A stretch of DNA of 64,000 bases from Oreohelix idahoensis. Lineage: Eukaryota > Mollusca > Gastropoda > Stylommatophora > Oreohelicidae. Below the pieces are notes generated by a model, which had not been told where the DNA came from, searched no databases, and saw only the letters and a list, made by a program, of their open reading frames with translations. Numbering within the stretch: the first letter of the stretch is position 1; the number at the start of each line of letters is the position of its first letter. The translations under genes and the position numbers were made by a program. Positions 32,548 to 44,789 of the stretch are shown one piece after another. Location of the stretch: NCBI GenBank assembly GCA_024509875.1, contig JAMPIV010015262.1, positions 46,775 through 110,774 of the forward strand. The letters run 5' to 3'.

Positions 32548-34510
32548 GTAAGTAGATATAGTATTATTCTGCAACATTCTAAAGTCTTTACAGTGTTAGA
32601 AAGGGTACTAGGTTTACCATCTTTGTGCCGTATTATTTGAAATAAGAATATATTTATTTCTGTGGTGTTGTATTTCGCGTGCGGTTTGATGTTAGATCTA
32701 AATATATTCGAACATGGCGTGGGTCCATGTTAGGAAATATAACACGTGGCCGGTACTAGAACTAGCATATTCAGTTATTACATTTGTGTAAATGAAATTT
32801 AATGGTTAAGTATTTCCATATTGTTTGGGATCCAGGAAACCTTCCATGAGCTTATGTAAATCCGACACGTAGTTGGTTTGAATAATATTTAATTGTGGCG
32901 CGATTTGAATGTTATATTTATTAATTACAGTGCGGATGCCGAAATAGTTTATTTTAGCGTGGCGAGTGCTGCAATATATTATGTTACAGCTTACTAGGAT
33001 AAAGTCCTGTGCTTTTTTCAGTAATGTTAGACTGATTATGTGGTTTAAATAATAGTAAGATCGGCTAGCTAGTTGGTGTTAGCTTTCTTAGTTTCCTAGT
33101 CTTTTATACTGTGTAAAATCTCCATTCGTTTTAATTCTATGTTATGCATATTTCATGATTATTTAATTATTGTTATGTGAAGGATGGTTTGTGAGAGCAC
33201 GTGGGCTCACTTGGAGATACATATTTCCGTTCTCCGCTCCTGAGGGAGCATGGGGCCACCAGTGTGGTTTGCCTCCGCATGAAGCATTCAGATGCTTTTG
33301 CAGTAGTGGTTTCGGTAGCAACCGATGTTACACGGTGAGATTGCCAGCCTCATGCACAACACCATACTAGTCTCATTGGACGATATGCATGAGTGTGTGA
33401 GATAGGTGAGTGTGTCAGGTGGGCGCACGTTTTCTGTATGGTAAGTGTTATTATCTATGCTATTGATTTTCACTTAGACATTGTTTTATATATTGTTTCT
33501 TTCAGAAAGTCTACGAACACTGTCTGGGTATTCGGTAGTATTAAATGTTGATCTGTATAAGGCTTTGTGTTGCTTGAATTGCTAAGTCTGCTGCTGAGAG
33601 GGTTGCAAGCAACCAATAATTGCAACCCCTGTCAAACGATCATTAATAAATTTTCTTAGTGCATGGGTCTTTGGGTGTGAGGTACACCTAGCCCCTGTCA
33701 CAATGATAACAGAGGGCATAAGCAGGTGATGCAGCGTCAGGATGATACAGATCTCAAAGATACACAAGATAACATGGCAGTACATCATTAGCACATACCT
33801 TGTATAAGAATTTTATAATTAGTTTCCCCCCTCTCCCCAAACACTTGTGAAGCTACACGGTATGAGCACTTTATAAATATGATAAAAAGAAAGATGGTGT
33901 CCTCTGAAGGATAGGTCTGTGTTTTCTTTTTGCTTTCCTAACATTTCTCAACGTGTAGACATGTGTTTCTACTTACATTTGCACATTTGAAAACATAAAT
34001 GCATCACATAATTAAAAACCCGTCAAGTTTGACGGGTTATTGATAGCATTTATAGAACTGGCGTGTTGTGAGAAGAAGAATGCTGTTATATATTGTGAGA
34101 GCATTTTAACATCAGATGTCAAACAAATGTTTTGGTTTTTTTTAAATACTTTTGAATAAGTAAAATTTCCGTTAAGTATTGGTGCTTTTGAATGTAATTC
34201 CCGTCTCATGACGGGCTTTTACACTAGTAAATGGATAATTAACGAATAAACATCTGCTGCTTGCTGCTAACGCAAGGTCAGAATTCTGTCTTTGTTGATT
34301 TTTAATAATCACATGGTATACCTTGTGAAATGCATTAGTGTGCTATATAGAACACAAGTATCCAATGTCATTATTGTAGTTTAAATGTGAATTTATAATA
34401 GTGCAAACCTAAAATGTTGTGCAAATGTAAAACATGAATTAATAAGAATTATCACTTAAAATGTCAAGGTAGTGCTACTGTATTACTGGAACATGGAGAT
34501 CAGTAAAAAT
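32548..34510. other. Intergenic, one R-repeat copy, no gene
   Basis: The only recognisable item is a diverged copy of the dispersed R repeat at 33236-33370 (GGAGCATGGGGCCACCAG through GAGATTGCCAGCCTCATGC). An inverted repeat AACCCGTCAAG...TTGACGGGTT lies at about 34017-34038. Open frames are short and featureless. Confidence 0.5.
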
Positions 34511-34511
34511 G

Positions 34512-34610
34512 TCAACCAAAGATGTTCCAGACTTTCATAAATGTGGGTGCGTGTGCAGAATAGTAGGACAGCAGTGGTTTGACACGATCTTCAGTGTGGA
34601 AGTAATAGAC
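34512..34610 (+). mobile_element. LINE family B relic that borders the 18-bp array
   Basis: The + strand reads DFHKCGCVCRIVGQQWFDTI followed by SVEV, aligned by eye with the family B LINE at 44955-45045 (cttcagactttaataaatggg... tggtatgataagatcattaatgtggaagtgatgac). The first array unit (gtggaagtaatagac) coincides with the LINE words gtggaagtgatgac, so the array begins inside this relic. Confidence 0.7.
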
Positions 34611-36776
34611 AGTGTGGAAGTAAAAGACAGTGTGGAAGTAATAAACACTGTGGGAGTAATAGACAGTGTGGAAGTAATAGACAGTGTAGAAGCAATAGAC
34701 AGTGTAGAAGTAATAGACACTGTAGAAGTAATAGACAGTGTAGAAGTAATAGACAGTGTAGAAGTAATAGACAGTGTGGCAGTAATAAACAGTGTAGAAG
34801 TAATAGACAGTGCAGAAGTAATAGACAGTGTGGCAGTAATAAACAGTGTAGAAGTAATAGACAGTGTAGAAGTAATAGACAATGTAGAAGTAATAGACAG
34901 GGTAAAAGTAATAGACAGTGTAGACGTAATAGACAGTGTGGAAGTAATAGACAAAAGCTAATAACAGTGTGAAGCAAATAGACTATGTAGAATTAAACAG
35001 TGTATAAGTAATAGACAGTGCAGAAGTAATAGACAGTGTGGCAGTAATAAACAGTGTAGAAGTAATAGACAGTGTAGAAGTAATAGACAGTGTAGAAGTA
35101 ATAGACACTGTCGAAGTAAGAGACAGTGTAGAAGTAATAGACAGTGTGGAAGTAATAAACAGTGTAGAAGTAATAGACAGTGTAGAAGTAATAGACAGTG
35201 TAGAAGTAATAGACAGTGTAGAAGTAATAGACAGTGTGGCAGTAATAAACAGTGTAGAAGTAATAGACAGTGTAGAAGTAATAGACAGTGTAGAAGTAAT
35301 AGACAGTGTAGAAGTAATAGACAGTGTAGAAGTAATAGACAGTGTAGAAGTAATAGACAGTGTGGAAGTAATAGACAGTGTAGAAGTAATAGACAGTGTA
35401 GAAGTAATAGACAGTGTAGAAGTAATAGACAGTGTAGAAGTAATAGACAGTGTAGAAGTAATAGACAGTGTAGAAGTAATAGACAGTGTAGAAGTAATAG
35501 ACAGTGTAGAAGTAATAGACAGTGTGCAATTAATAAACAGTGTAGAAGTAATAGACACTGTGGAAGTAATAGACACTGTGGAAGTAATAGACAGTGAAGA
35601 AGTAATAGACAGTGTAGAAGTAATAAACTGTGTAGACGTAATAGACTGTGTAGAAGTAATAGAAACTGTGGAAGTAATAGACAGTGAGGAAGTAATAGAC
35701 ACCGTGGAAGTAATAGACTGTTTAGAAATAATAGACTGTGTGGAAGTAATAGACAGTGTAGAATTAATAGACAAAGTGGAAGTAATAGACAGTGTAGAAG
35801 TAATAGACAGTGTAGAAGTAATAGACAGTGTGAAGGTAATAGACACTGTGGAAGTAATAGACAGTGTAGAAGTAATAGACAGTGTAGAAGTAATAGACAG
35901 TGTAGAAGTAATAAACAGTGTGGCAGTAATAAACAGTGTAGAAGTAATAGACAGTGTAGAAGTAATAGACAGTGTAGAAGTAATAGACAGTGTAGAAGTA
36001 ATAGACAGTGTAGAAGTAATAGACAGTGTAGAAGTAATAGACAGTGTGGAAGTAATAGACACTGTTGAAGAAATAGACAGTGTGGAAGTAATAGACAGTG
36101 TAGAAGTAATAGACAGCGGCGTGGAGGTAATAGACAGTGTAGAAGTAATAAACAGTGAAGAAGTAATAGACTGTGTAGACGTAATAGACAGTGAAGAATT
36201 AATAGACTGTGTAGAAGTAATAGACAGTGTGCAAGTAATAGACACTGTGGAAGTAATAGACAGTGTGGAAGTAGTAGACAGAGTAGACGTAATAAACAGT
36301 GTGGAAGTAATAGACAGTGTGGAAGTAATAGACACTGTGGAAGTAATAGACCGTGTGTAAGTAATAGACAATGTGGAAGTAATAGACAGTGTAGAAGTAA
36401 TAGACAGTGTGGAAGTAATAGACAGTGTAGAAGTAATAGACAGTGTGGAAGTAATAGACAGTGTGGAAGTAATAGACAGTGTGGAAGTAATAGACTGTGT
36501 CGAAGTAATAGACAGTGTAGAAGTAACAGACAGTGTATAAGTAATAGACACCGTGGAAGTAATAGACAGTGTGGAAGTAATAGACAGTGTGGAAGTAATA
36601 GACTGTGTAGAAGTAATAGAATGTGTAGAAGTAATAGACTGGGTAGAAGTAATAGACTGCGTAGAAGTAATAGACTGTGTAGAAGTAATAGACTGTGTAG
36701 AAGTAATAGACAGTGTGGAAGTAATAGACAGTGTGGAAGTAATAGACAGTGTGGAAGTAATAGACAGTGTGGAAGT
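34593..36776. repeat. 18-bp minisatellite array, about 120 units
   Basis: The unit GTAGAAGTAATAGACAGT (with GTGG, CTGT and AAAC variants) is repeated over nearly 2.2 kb, with a rougher patch at about 34955-35005. Because 18 is a multiple of 3 and the unit has no stop in some frames, very long open frames result on both strands: VEVIDS repeats on + (up to 440 codons at 35038-36360) and SITSTL repeats on - (617 codons at 34983-36836). These are most likely by-products of the repeat, not genes, since no other coding feature accompanies them. Confidence 0.95.
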
Positions 36777-36777
36777 A

Positions 36778-37149
36778 CAGGTATACCTTGCTTTATTGCG
36801 CTTCGCAGATATTGCGCTTTTTTTCAAATTATTCATGTTTATTTATTAGAACGTGCCTTCTCCTTCCGATAGATTTTGGGTCTCCACCAGCAAAAAAATT
36901 ACGATTCGCTGAAGGCTCAGATGATGAAGATTAGCATTTTTTTGGTAATAAAGTATTTTTAATTTTACAAAACACCGTTTTTTAAGACCTAACGCTATTG
37001 CGCACTTAATAGACATAGTGTAAACATGATTTTAGTCTTTTATATGCACTGGGAAGCAATATAAATATGGGCTTGACTCGCTTTATTGCGATATTCGCTT
37101 TATTGCGGTGGTCTGGAACCGAACCCGCAATATCTTCGAGGTATATCTG
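36778..37149 (+). mobile_element. Internally deleted Tigger1-like (pogo/Tc1-mariner) element
   Basis: This 372-bp insertion splits the 18-bp array. Its ends are CAGGTATACCT and AGGTATATCTG, imperfect inverted repeats, flanked by TA on both sides (36776-36777, 37150-37151), the pogo-type target. Subterminal repeats of CTTTATTGCG and ATATTGCG occur at both ends. Near 36881-36934 it keeps a coding remnant SPPAKKLRFAEGSDDED followed by TAG, which I recognise as the C-terminus of Tigger-type transposase. Almost all of the transposase is deleted, so it is a non-autonomous derivative. Similarity to mammalian Tigger1 is from memory. Confidence 0.85.
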
Positions 37150-37302
37150 TAATAGATTATGTGAAAGTAATAGACAGTGTGGAAGTAATAGACAGTGTGG
37201 AAGTAATAGACAGTGTGGAAGTAATAGACATTGGGGAAGTAATAGACAGTGTGGAAGTAATAGACAGTGTGGAAGTAATAGACATTGTGGAAGTATTCGA
37301 AA
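37150..37302. repeat. 18-bp array, right part behind the Tigger-like insertion
   Basis: About eight further units of GTGGAAGTAATAGACAGT continue the array after the TA duplication. The array was therefore already present when the DNA transposon arrived. Confidence 0.93.
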
Positions 37303-37706
37303 TAATCTATCATAATCGTGATTATGAATCTTTTAATAGCTGTTGTGATAATCATTATTTTTATTTTAATATCACAGAGACCTCGTTTTACAACGGAATA
37401 GAGGGAACATGCAGCCAAGAAACTGAGGAAAAGGAACCCTGAAGATGACTTGAAAACGATGGAACACACTGATGGTTCTACAGGAATTTATAACACTTTT
37501 CCCGTTCACTTAACATAATTGTGTATTATACGTTCTGTCCTAACTAGTGTTACATCACGCATTTGGTTGTGCTTTATGATAATTGAAATGTGCTAACGAT
37601 AATGTTTGTATGCATGTAAAATATGTTAAACTGAGTACCTATACAGAATGTCCTCCGCTTACGACGTATGCGACTTACGACCACTCGTACTTACGACGGC
37701 CATGCC
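37303..37706. other. Unique-looking DNA and a possible pogo-like end
   Basis: No gene is seen. At about 37647 TACAGAATGTCCTCCGCTT followed by ACGACG-rich DNA resembles the terminus of another pogo-type element (TA then CAG...), which would be cut by the LTR-like DNA starting at 37707. The partner end was not found. Confidence 0.3.
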
Positions 37707-38110
37707 TGTGGTGAATTGATTGTTATTATTGGTTTCAATATTATATTAATCGTATCTGGTGTGAGGTCAGCTATGCAAGTCCCTGAGGTTTATTAAATAC
37801 AAATAAGTTTACAGGGTACCTGTCTGCTTCCACCACGACCTCACCCGATTATATATCTTCCCCTACTGAAGTGTATTGGTGTGTGTATGTTGTCTAGCAA
37901 GTGTCTAGGGTATATGCCATGTGATGAAGTATATGAACAGGACAACAACTACACCTATTACTAATAAACAATGATTAAATAAGTCACTGGGTAAAGTTTG
38001 GAATGTAACTTATTTTTTTTATAATTTATTTTCCTGTATCTAGTTATTCTTCTGACACAGGAATAATCAACTCAACATGATAATGAAATTATTTACAACC
38101 AATTATTTTA
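37707..38110 (-). repeat. Diverged LTR fragment related to the Gmr1-like LTR
   Basis: The + strand starts TGTGGTG and then follows the left part of 15713-17971: GTGAGGTCAGCTATGCAAG, CCTGAGGTTTATT, CCACCACGACCTCAC, AAGTGTCTAGGGTATATGCC. The order and spacing match but identity is low, so it is an old relative. The right boundary is uncertain; a CACTACA at 39207-39213 could be its end, but flanks do not match. Confidence 0.6.
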
Positions 38111-41100
38111 CAACTGTCCTTGAGTCGGTGTTATCCCACAATTACTTATATGTTTCAAGCTGAGAAAATGTCAAGTATCTCTTGCTCCTAGAAAAGGGTA
38201 CAAGTTTAGTGAACGTGTTTGTTCCTCACTGTCTGATACACTATCTTTTGTGAAAACTGAGAGAGTGGAGTGTTTGTGATATCAATTTCCCAGACAAGTC
38301 TTATCTGAGGTCTCTGGAACCAGGCTGGTTGAAGTATGTATAAAACGCCAGCCTCCACTGCCAAGACACGATTCTGCTTCTATAGGTAAATCACGGTGTA
38401 GACACTCAGTAGTTAGGCTTCACTGCAGAACTTAGGCACAGGTGTTAGATCACCTGGGCTCACTCGTAGATGAAACTCTGGAACAATACAAATATGTCCC
38501 ACTCAGCATCTAATAATCTCTCTCTTTCCCTACCCTAACATGTTCAATATCATCAGACATCAGTATGGTAACTAAACAATTAGTTAACGTTCTCAATTTT
38601 GGTTGGTAACCCCCCTTCTGGATAAATGAACTTTCAAACCACCGTTTGAACATTTTCCTTGATAAAGGGAAACATTTTACATTAATACTATCAAGTCATG
38701 TACAATCACGGTGACTTGCTGAAGAAGACGGCCAGTGATCTTCCTGGTCTTATGTCATAACACAACATTTTTTAAAATCATATTTAATTTTCTTTTCTCC
38801 CCATATGGCAGAGAGCCTGCCTGGCTTTTCTACACCAGGTTAATACTGTTTCCTACCAACGCTGTGAAACAACACAGAGTTTTGATGTTAGCTTCCCTCC
38901 AGATAAATGTTTCCCTTTTTAGGTTCATACAGAGTCGATAATGCATACATGATACAAATGACAATATAAATGTTGATATAAAGGTTTTCATATTTACCGC
39001 ACTCAAAGAAATTTTATACACCAAGTTGTTGAATAGGGCGATATATGGTAAAAAAATCCAGATAGCTGCTATGCAGAATTAGCAACCAAGACAGTACTCT
39101 TGCCTTGTCTATAACAACAACGTCCTTAGTGTATCAATTTTAGTTAACAAGTGGCCCCTAATACCAACTACTAATTGGTTTTTATACAACCGTTTTAGGT
39201 CTATTACACTACAGCCAATCAGAGACTGTTTCGTGAATAGCGTTCCTTTTCAAATAAAACTGACCTCAAATATTCAAATTAAGGACTCCTTCCCCTTTTA
39301 CCCCACCTACCTACGGCGAAACTGAGAAAGATTTTCAAGTCTATCTGTCTTCTGTCCAACTTCTTTATTTCTTAATAGTTTTAAATACTCATACATACTT
39401 ATTAATCCTGCTTTTATCTATTACACAGTCAGTATATATTTATTCTTGTATGTCTTTCCAATTCCTAGTATCTTTTTATTTCCTACAATGGTTCAATTTT
39501 AAATTGGTAAACACGAACCGTGACACTCCTTATCGGACGTTAACCTTAATTTTTCCTTTTATTTTAAACTACCTTATGCTGCATTTTCAAAAAAAATCGG
39601 ACGTTAACCTTAATTTTTCCTTTTATTTTAAACTACCTTATGCCTGCAGACCTAACGGCGCCACGTCACATTGCGTGTGTGTATATATCGTCCAGAACGC
39701 GTGTCGAGAAAAAGGGGGTCCAAACGCCAGTCATGGTATCGCATTATCGGCACAAGAAAATCTTTAATCTCAAAACCAACGCTAGCAAAGTGTATAATGT
39801 TAAACCGCGGCAAATCGTTTAGGCCTTACTTCGGTATACAAATTTTAGCGTGCTGCTGGCATATGGGAGGAAGCCAGTCAGACACAAACGGGCTGGGTCT
39901 ATATACATGCATTGGGAGTACAATTCTATGGAATTTAGCGTTTGTTCTCACAGATTTTACTACAATGCCATTAATCCTAATTATATTATTGTTTTTTTTA
40001 CATTGTATTATGCTATTTGATGTTATAATTTGTACATTGCATTATTTAATCATAAACAAACAGTAAAATTGGTTTTAAAATATAACGAAACAAACCTACA
40101 CATTTTAGCATTCAAGCATGTTAATAGTAAGCAGATCTTTATAGTTCATGACAAAGACAACTACGAACACAGCGTGTATCTGAGGTACTAAACGCTCAGT
40201 TGACAGATACTTCTTTACACATCTTTTTATTTTTTTTTCCATTTAAAGAATGTCTTTCTCTTTCAAATGTTAATTTCTTCGTCGTATTTGATAAGCGTAT
40301 TCGTTCTCTTAGGCAGCCTGATTCAAAAAGTGAACCAAACTACAAAGAGAGCGAGTGAGAAGTGCTTAGCCGTATAAATTATTCCTATAACATGTTTGCA
40401 CTCTCACATTAACACAGTGATATTCTATGGTCGTCTCCATTGTAATATTAAAGACAGCTCTAGTATCCTTCTCTATCAATAATGTTTGCTTCTTTCGCAT
40501 TACAATACAATCTGTTTCTGAAGCTTGTTTTAGTTGCTCTGCCGATGCCTTTTGTGCGTATATGTATTTAACTTGTCTAATTTTCATGTAATATTGACTG
40601 CAGTTATATCATGTTCTTTGGTTATGCTTTTTAATAATGCTTTCGATACATAAACACTCAGATCCCTTCCATTGTATCTTTAATTTTATTTACCGCCTTT
40701 AAAATATCATAGAACAAGCAAATTTGATGCAAGTGGAAAAAAATAAAGATTAGACATTATAAGAGAATACAATTAACAATCACTTGGTGAGAAGACATGG
40801 TGAGGAGAAGATCACTTGATAACATCGTGACCTCGTGGAGAAAAAAAACAGAGGAAAAGAGAATTTGAGAACGACAAATAGAAAAGATAATGGAATGTTG
40901 GACCCTTTGACCTGGATTGAGATCAACAACAGAGCTGATGGAGAGCATCAAGAATCGTGATCTTCAGAGAGACACTGTCGACCGTGACGACATAAATGTT
41001 CACGCGTTTGTCTTTTCAGTATTTCACTATTTTTTTCGTTTTAGGTCCTTACGTTCGTTCGCTCTTTTCTTGTTACATCTACCCACTTCTTCTTGGCATG

Positions 41101-41280
41101 ATTCATTCTTCAACCCCCTTCTTTATTTCAATTTCTTTAGACATTCGCCTGAGACACACTTTATGCTAAAGAAATTTATAACCTATGAGAACTTTTAATA
41201 GTTCAGATTTCATGTTCATAGTTATCTGCTCTTACTCCGCTTAGCCATTCTCGCTCCCACTTCTTATTCGCATTGCTGGA
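38111..41280. other. Intergenic, no gene recognised
   Basis: No domain-bearing frame was found. A direct duplication of about 49 bp (starting ATCGGACGTTAACC) is at 39532-39580 and 39596-39644, giving a 64-bp tandem period. The part up to about 39213 may belong to the LTR relic that starts at 37707. Confidence 0.45.
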
Positions 41281-41345
41281 GAGGGGTGGGGGGGGGGTGG
41301 GGGGGGGGGGCGGGGGCGGGGGGGGGGGGGGGGGGGGGGGGGAGG
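41281..41345. repeat. Poly(G) tract, G-quadruplex candidate
   Basis: About 62 of 65 bases are G, interrupted by single T, C or A. The tract contains many runs of more than four G, so it could form G-quadruplex DNA, and it is hard to sequence reliably. Confidence 0.9.
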
Positions 41346-43099
41346 AGAGAGAAAGAGACTCGAGACCCGTGAAGCAGTAAAACGTTTTGCACATAAAGCT
41401 CTTACACAGACAGAGAGGTTCCGGCAAAAGTACTATTTATGTTTCCACAGTTCTACGCAATTCTACAAAGCTCTGGCAACTGATGCTACTTGTGTAGTTC
41501 AACAAACGTGGGAAAATATCTCTCCACCAGAACAAGAATCAAGCATTTGCTGCAAATGCACGAAACGTTGTCGTCCCAGTCCATGTAAGATTAAATGGAA
41601 CTATAATTTAGGGAAGAAAAAAGACTTTAAGACAGTTAAAAAATGATGTCTTCACTTTGTTAAATTAAATTCTACCAAATGTTAAAACAATGTTAAAATT
41701 GAAACCTGTAATAATCATACATACTATTTGTAAATATTATTCATGAATTAGAGCCAGTTCATTCAGTTTTTATTTCTGTCCGGTCCTTTTTTTTTTAGAT
41801 CTGTCTGAGGGCTGTAATTTCTCTAAATATCTTGAGATTAGGTGGTAGGGATCTTTACATGTTATTAGATATGTCTTTAGTCATCTACAGCAAAAAGCAG
41901 CTGACTTTTTTAAAATCTCAGTGGTCTTATTCATTCGTAAACCTCTTATTTCTAATGAGTCATCTTTTTTTTTTCAGGGAGAATTCTGGAAAAGTCTATA
42001 GAACGTTCCTTCTTTCTTTTATTTACCTCTAAGAGATATATATCTAGTATATTCTCTCACTGTATACGCTCATCTGTCACTCCAGAGCCGCCACGATCTA
42101 CGGCAAATAAACTGACTTTTAATGTCAATGAACTGTTCGAATTTGTGTTTGACTTAATATGTATTGTCCATTATCAATTCATTTTCATTCTATGTTACAT
42201 TGTGCGTAGATAATATGGAATCATGTTATTTCTGCTTCTTTCATAGACTTACAGTATCAGAAATGTATGATTTCTATAAGTATAGCATTTCTTATTCTGT
42301 ACTTGCCGATAGGTTACAGTAGCTTCTTTTATACTCATGACTAATACATGCATTATGAAAATCTAGCTTCATATAGATAACCTTTCAATCAATAAAGTAA
42401 TTATCGTTCAATAAGTTTGGTTTGAGTTGTCTTGTTTATTAGTTTTAAACTTCTATGGCATACAACTTGGATAAGATGTGACGAGTTGGTTCGGCAGTGA
42501 CAGCATGTGTGAGATAATAAGAGAGATAAGATTAATGTCGGTGAATTCAAGTCAACTACCACTCTCCTCATGAACTGACCATAGTTCACGTGAAGTCTTG
42601 GGTCATTGAAGCAGCACCATGCTCTCCGTCAGATAAAGACAACACAAATGACTAAAGAATGGTGAAGTAGAGTGATCGGCATATTTCTGGTAAGTATAAA
42701 TTATCTATTAAGACTTCAAGAATGTCTCTAATTAGGTGAAGGGGAGATAAGGATATTGGTTACTCAGGTCACATCGTAATATCACGTCTCCTAAACTTAA
42801 TTACAGTTCTGCTTCTACGTATAATTATAATTAATAAACATGAAAAATAAAAGATGCTGATATGTTATAATAAATTATAATTCTGTTAAATTCTCCAAAA
42901 AATGTATTATCCAGATCACAACTAAATATCACGTACCCAAAAATTACTTACGGTTCAATTCCCTAGTAATATTATAATTTATAGTAACATATTGCGTTAT
43001 GTGGAAACTTTACTATAGCCACTTTTTTTTATTTTTTTTTTTTATAAAGTAGTCAGTTAATTTAAAGTACACAAGTTTATGAATAGTTCCGCATTTTCG
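41346..43099. other. Intergenic, no gene recognised
   Basis: AT-rich DNA with short featureless frames. Nothing points to an RNA gene or a transposon end. Confidence 0.5.
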
Positions 43100-43620
43100 A
43101 CCATTTTTCCTAGTTCGTTTCAATGCTGCTGATGTCTTTTCTATCTTCGCATTTAGGTCACCCATCAAAATTGTGATATCTTTTTCATTAATGATGTTGA
43201 GTAGTTTGGTGTAAACTTCATCTTTTACGGATTCTTCTTTGTCATTGGTTGGTGTATAACATTGGAAGATGTTTATCTTTATTTGCTTTTTGGCTGTTTC
43301 GAATGTAGCTGTTATAATTCTGGGTCCTATTGCTTCATATTCTATGAGTGCTTTGTGTGCTTCCTTAGGCAACATTAGAGCCACATCTTCACTGTGGTAG
43401 GCACTTTCTTCCTCATGTCCCGAGGTCATCATCAATTCTCCTTTGATCAGCTTCTTGCTCTATATACCCTTCTACCTTGTCACAGGACATCAATAATTCA
43501 ACATTTCTGCTGTCACATGTGCAGCTCACCCGTGTTCGTTTAATGTACGAACATTCCAGGTGCCAGTTCTGGAGATTTTCCAAGAAGAAAATAAATTGAG
43601 TCGGCAACCAAGACTAATAT
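43100..43620 (-). mobile_element. LINE endonuclease fragment
   Basis: On the minus strand an endonuclease/exonuclease/phosphatase-type domain of a non-LTR element is clear: DVALMLPKEAHKALIEYEAI, IITATFETAKK, INIFQCYTPTNDKEE and ITILMGDLNAKI (metal-binding and catalytic D/N of the GDLNA motif). The N-terminal part (NWHLECSYI, equivalent to TWNVRT) is in another frame near 43560, so a frameshift separates them. RT is absent. It ends in a poly(T)/(A) stretch at 43024-43045. Confidence 0.85.
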
Positions 43621-44789
43621 CTGCTTTCTCTGGACCGCGTCATTGGCCTCTTTGCCAGAGGAGCTTCTTCTATTTTGGATCGCATCGTTCGACTCTTTGC
43701 CAGAGAACCTCCTTCTGTTTTGGATCGCGGAATTGAATTACTTTCTTTAGCTGACATGTCTATATTGTTTTGTTTAAGTTTTTTTTTTTTTTTTGTGTTG
43801 CTTAAAGTTTATACTGGATGGGAATAAGCGGCCCAATGTCCAACCCTCCTTAGTAGCTTTATACGATATGCGCTGTACTTTGCAGTGTTACTATTGTTTA
43901 CTCACCTTTCCGGCCCGGATAACACACGAGTGCAACTGCACGACGCAGATATTAATATCCAAAACTATGACAAGTATGAATCATCAAGTATTATATAAGT
44001 TTTTTTTTTTTTTTTTCTCTAACCAGCGGCACTCGATCTTTCCAGCTCTTTTGGCCCATTGAAGTTTTTCATTAATTTACGGTAAAGAAATATGGACAAT
44101 AAACAAAGAGTTGGAAGTTGAAGCTGAATCGGATCTGAAAATGCACAGAGAAAAGTCAACCATTAGGAAAATAAACGGGGCAACGATAACCTAATTGCAC
44201 ATGGGAAAATATGCCTACAAGTTGTTGACTGATTTATCTTCTTGGCAGCAATACAGACAGAAGTTGGAAGATCAGGCAGCGGTAACAAACCTAGAACTCA
44301 AAAGACATTAGGAATTTTTATTCTATTGTGAAGTTTATGACAATCAAAAGAAATCTAATTCAACGCAAAAATAACTATCAATCTGCCTATGTTCAAATTA
44401 ATAGATACGTATTCTATTATTATTATTATTATTATTACCTCTACACCTCATGGTGGAAGAGGAACGACTAAGTAAGTAAATAAGTAATTATTATTAATCT
44501 TATTATTAATCTTATTATTATGTATTTTTTCCAAAGTTTTTCCACATCTTACACCTTGGTGGTCAAAAGTTAAGAGACTAAAGTTGTTTATTACTAATAA
44601 AATTATGAAATGTTTTAGTTCCTTGCATTAGTGTTCACCCATGTTTTACCGGAACCCGAAACGGGAGTAAGCAGTAGTAATACTGTAACTAACCACACAT
44701 GCCGTAACAGGCGACAAATGAGGGTTGGGCATGGGATCGACTAACCCAGCCTGCAGAAATTTTTAACCAGAAAAAGCTTGAACAGCCAC
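43621..44789. other. Intergenic with a LINE 3'-end relic
   Basis: At about 44438-44490 the + strand has CTCTACACCTCATGGTGG and GAAGAGGAACGACTAAGTAAG, matching the 3' end and (TAAG)n tail of the family C LINE at 61525-61575. Poly(T) runs lie at 43779 and 43999, and (ATT)n at 44413-44437. No gene is supported. Confidence 0.55.

Noticed and set aside
34509..36849. Long repetitive open frames taken as a secreted repeat protein gene
   Set aside because: The 18-bp unit is free of stops in several frames on both strands, there is no signal peptide, splice context or promoter, and the array borders a LINE relic and is split by a DNA transposon.
34593..37302. CRISPR-like array
   Set aside because: Units are directly contiguous 18-mers without unique spacers, in a eukaryotic setting with no cas genes. 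The 95-bp array at 56291 also has no spacers.
37645..37706. Second pogo-type element (TACAGAATGTCC...)
   Set aside because: Only a possible left end is visible; no matching right end with TA was found, so it is kept as a remark only.
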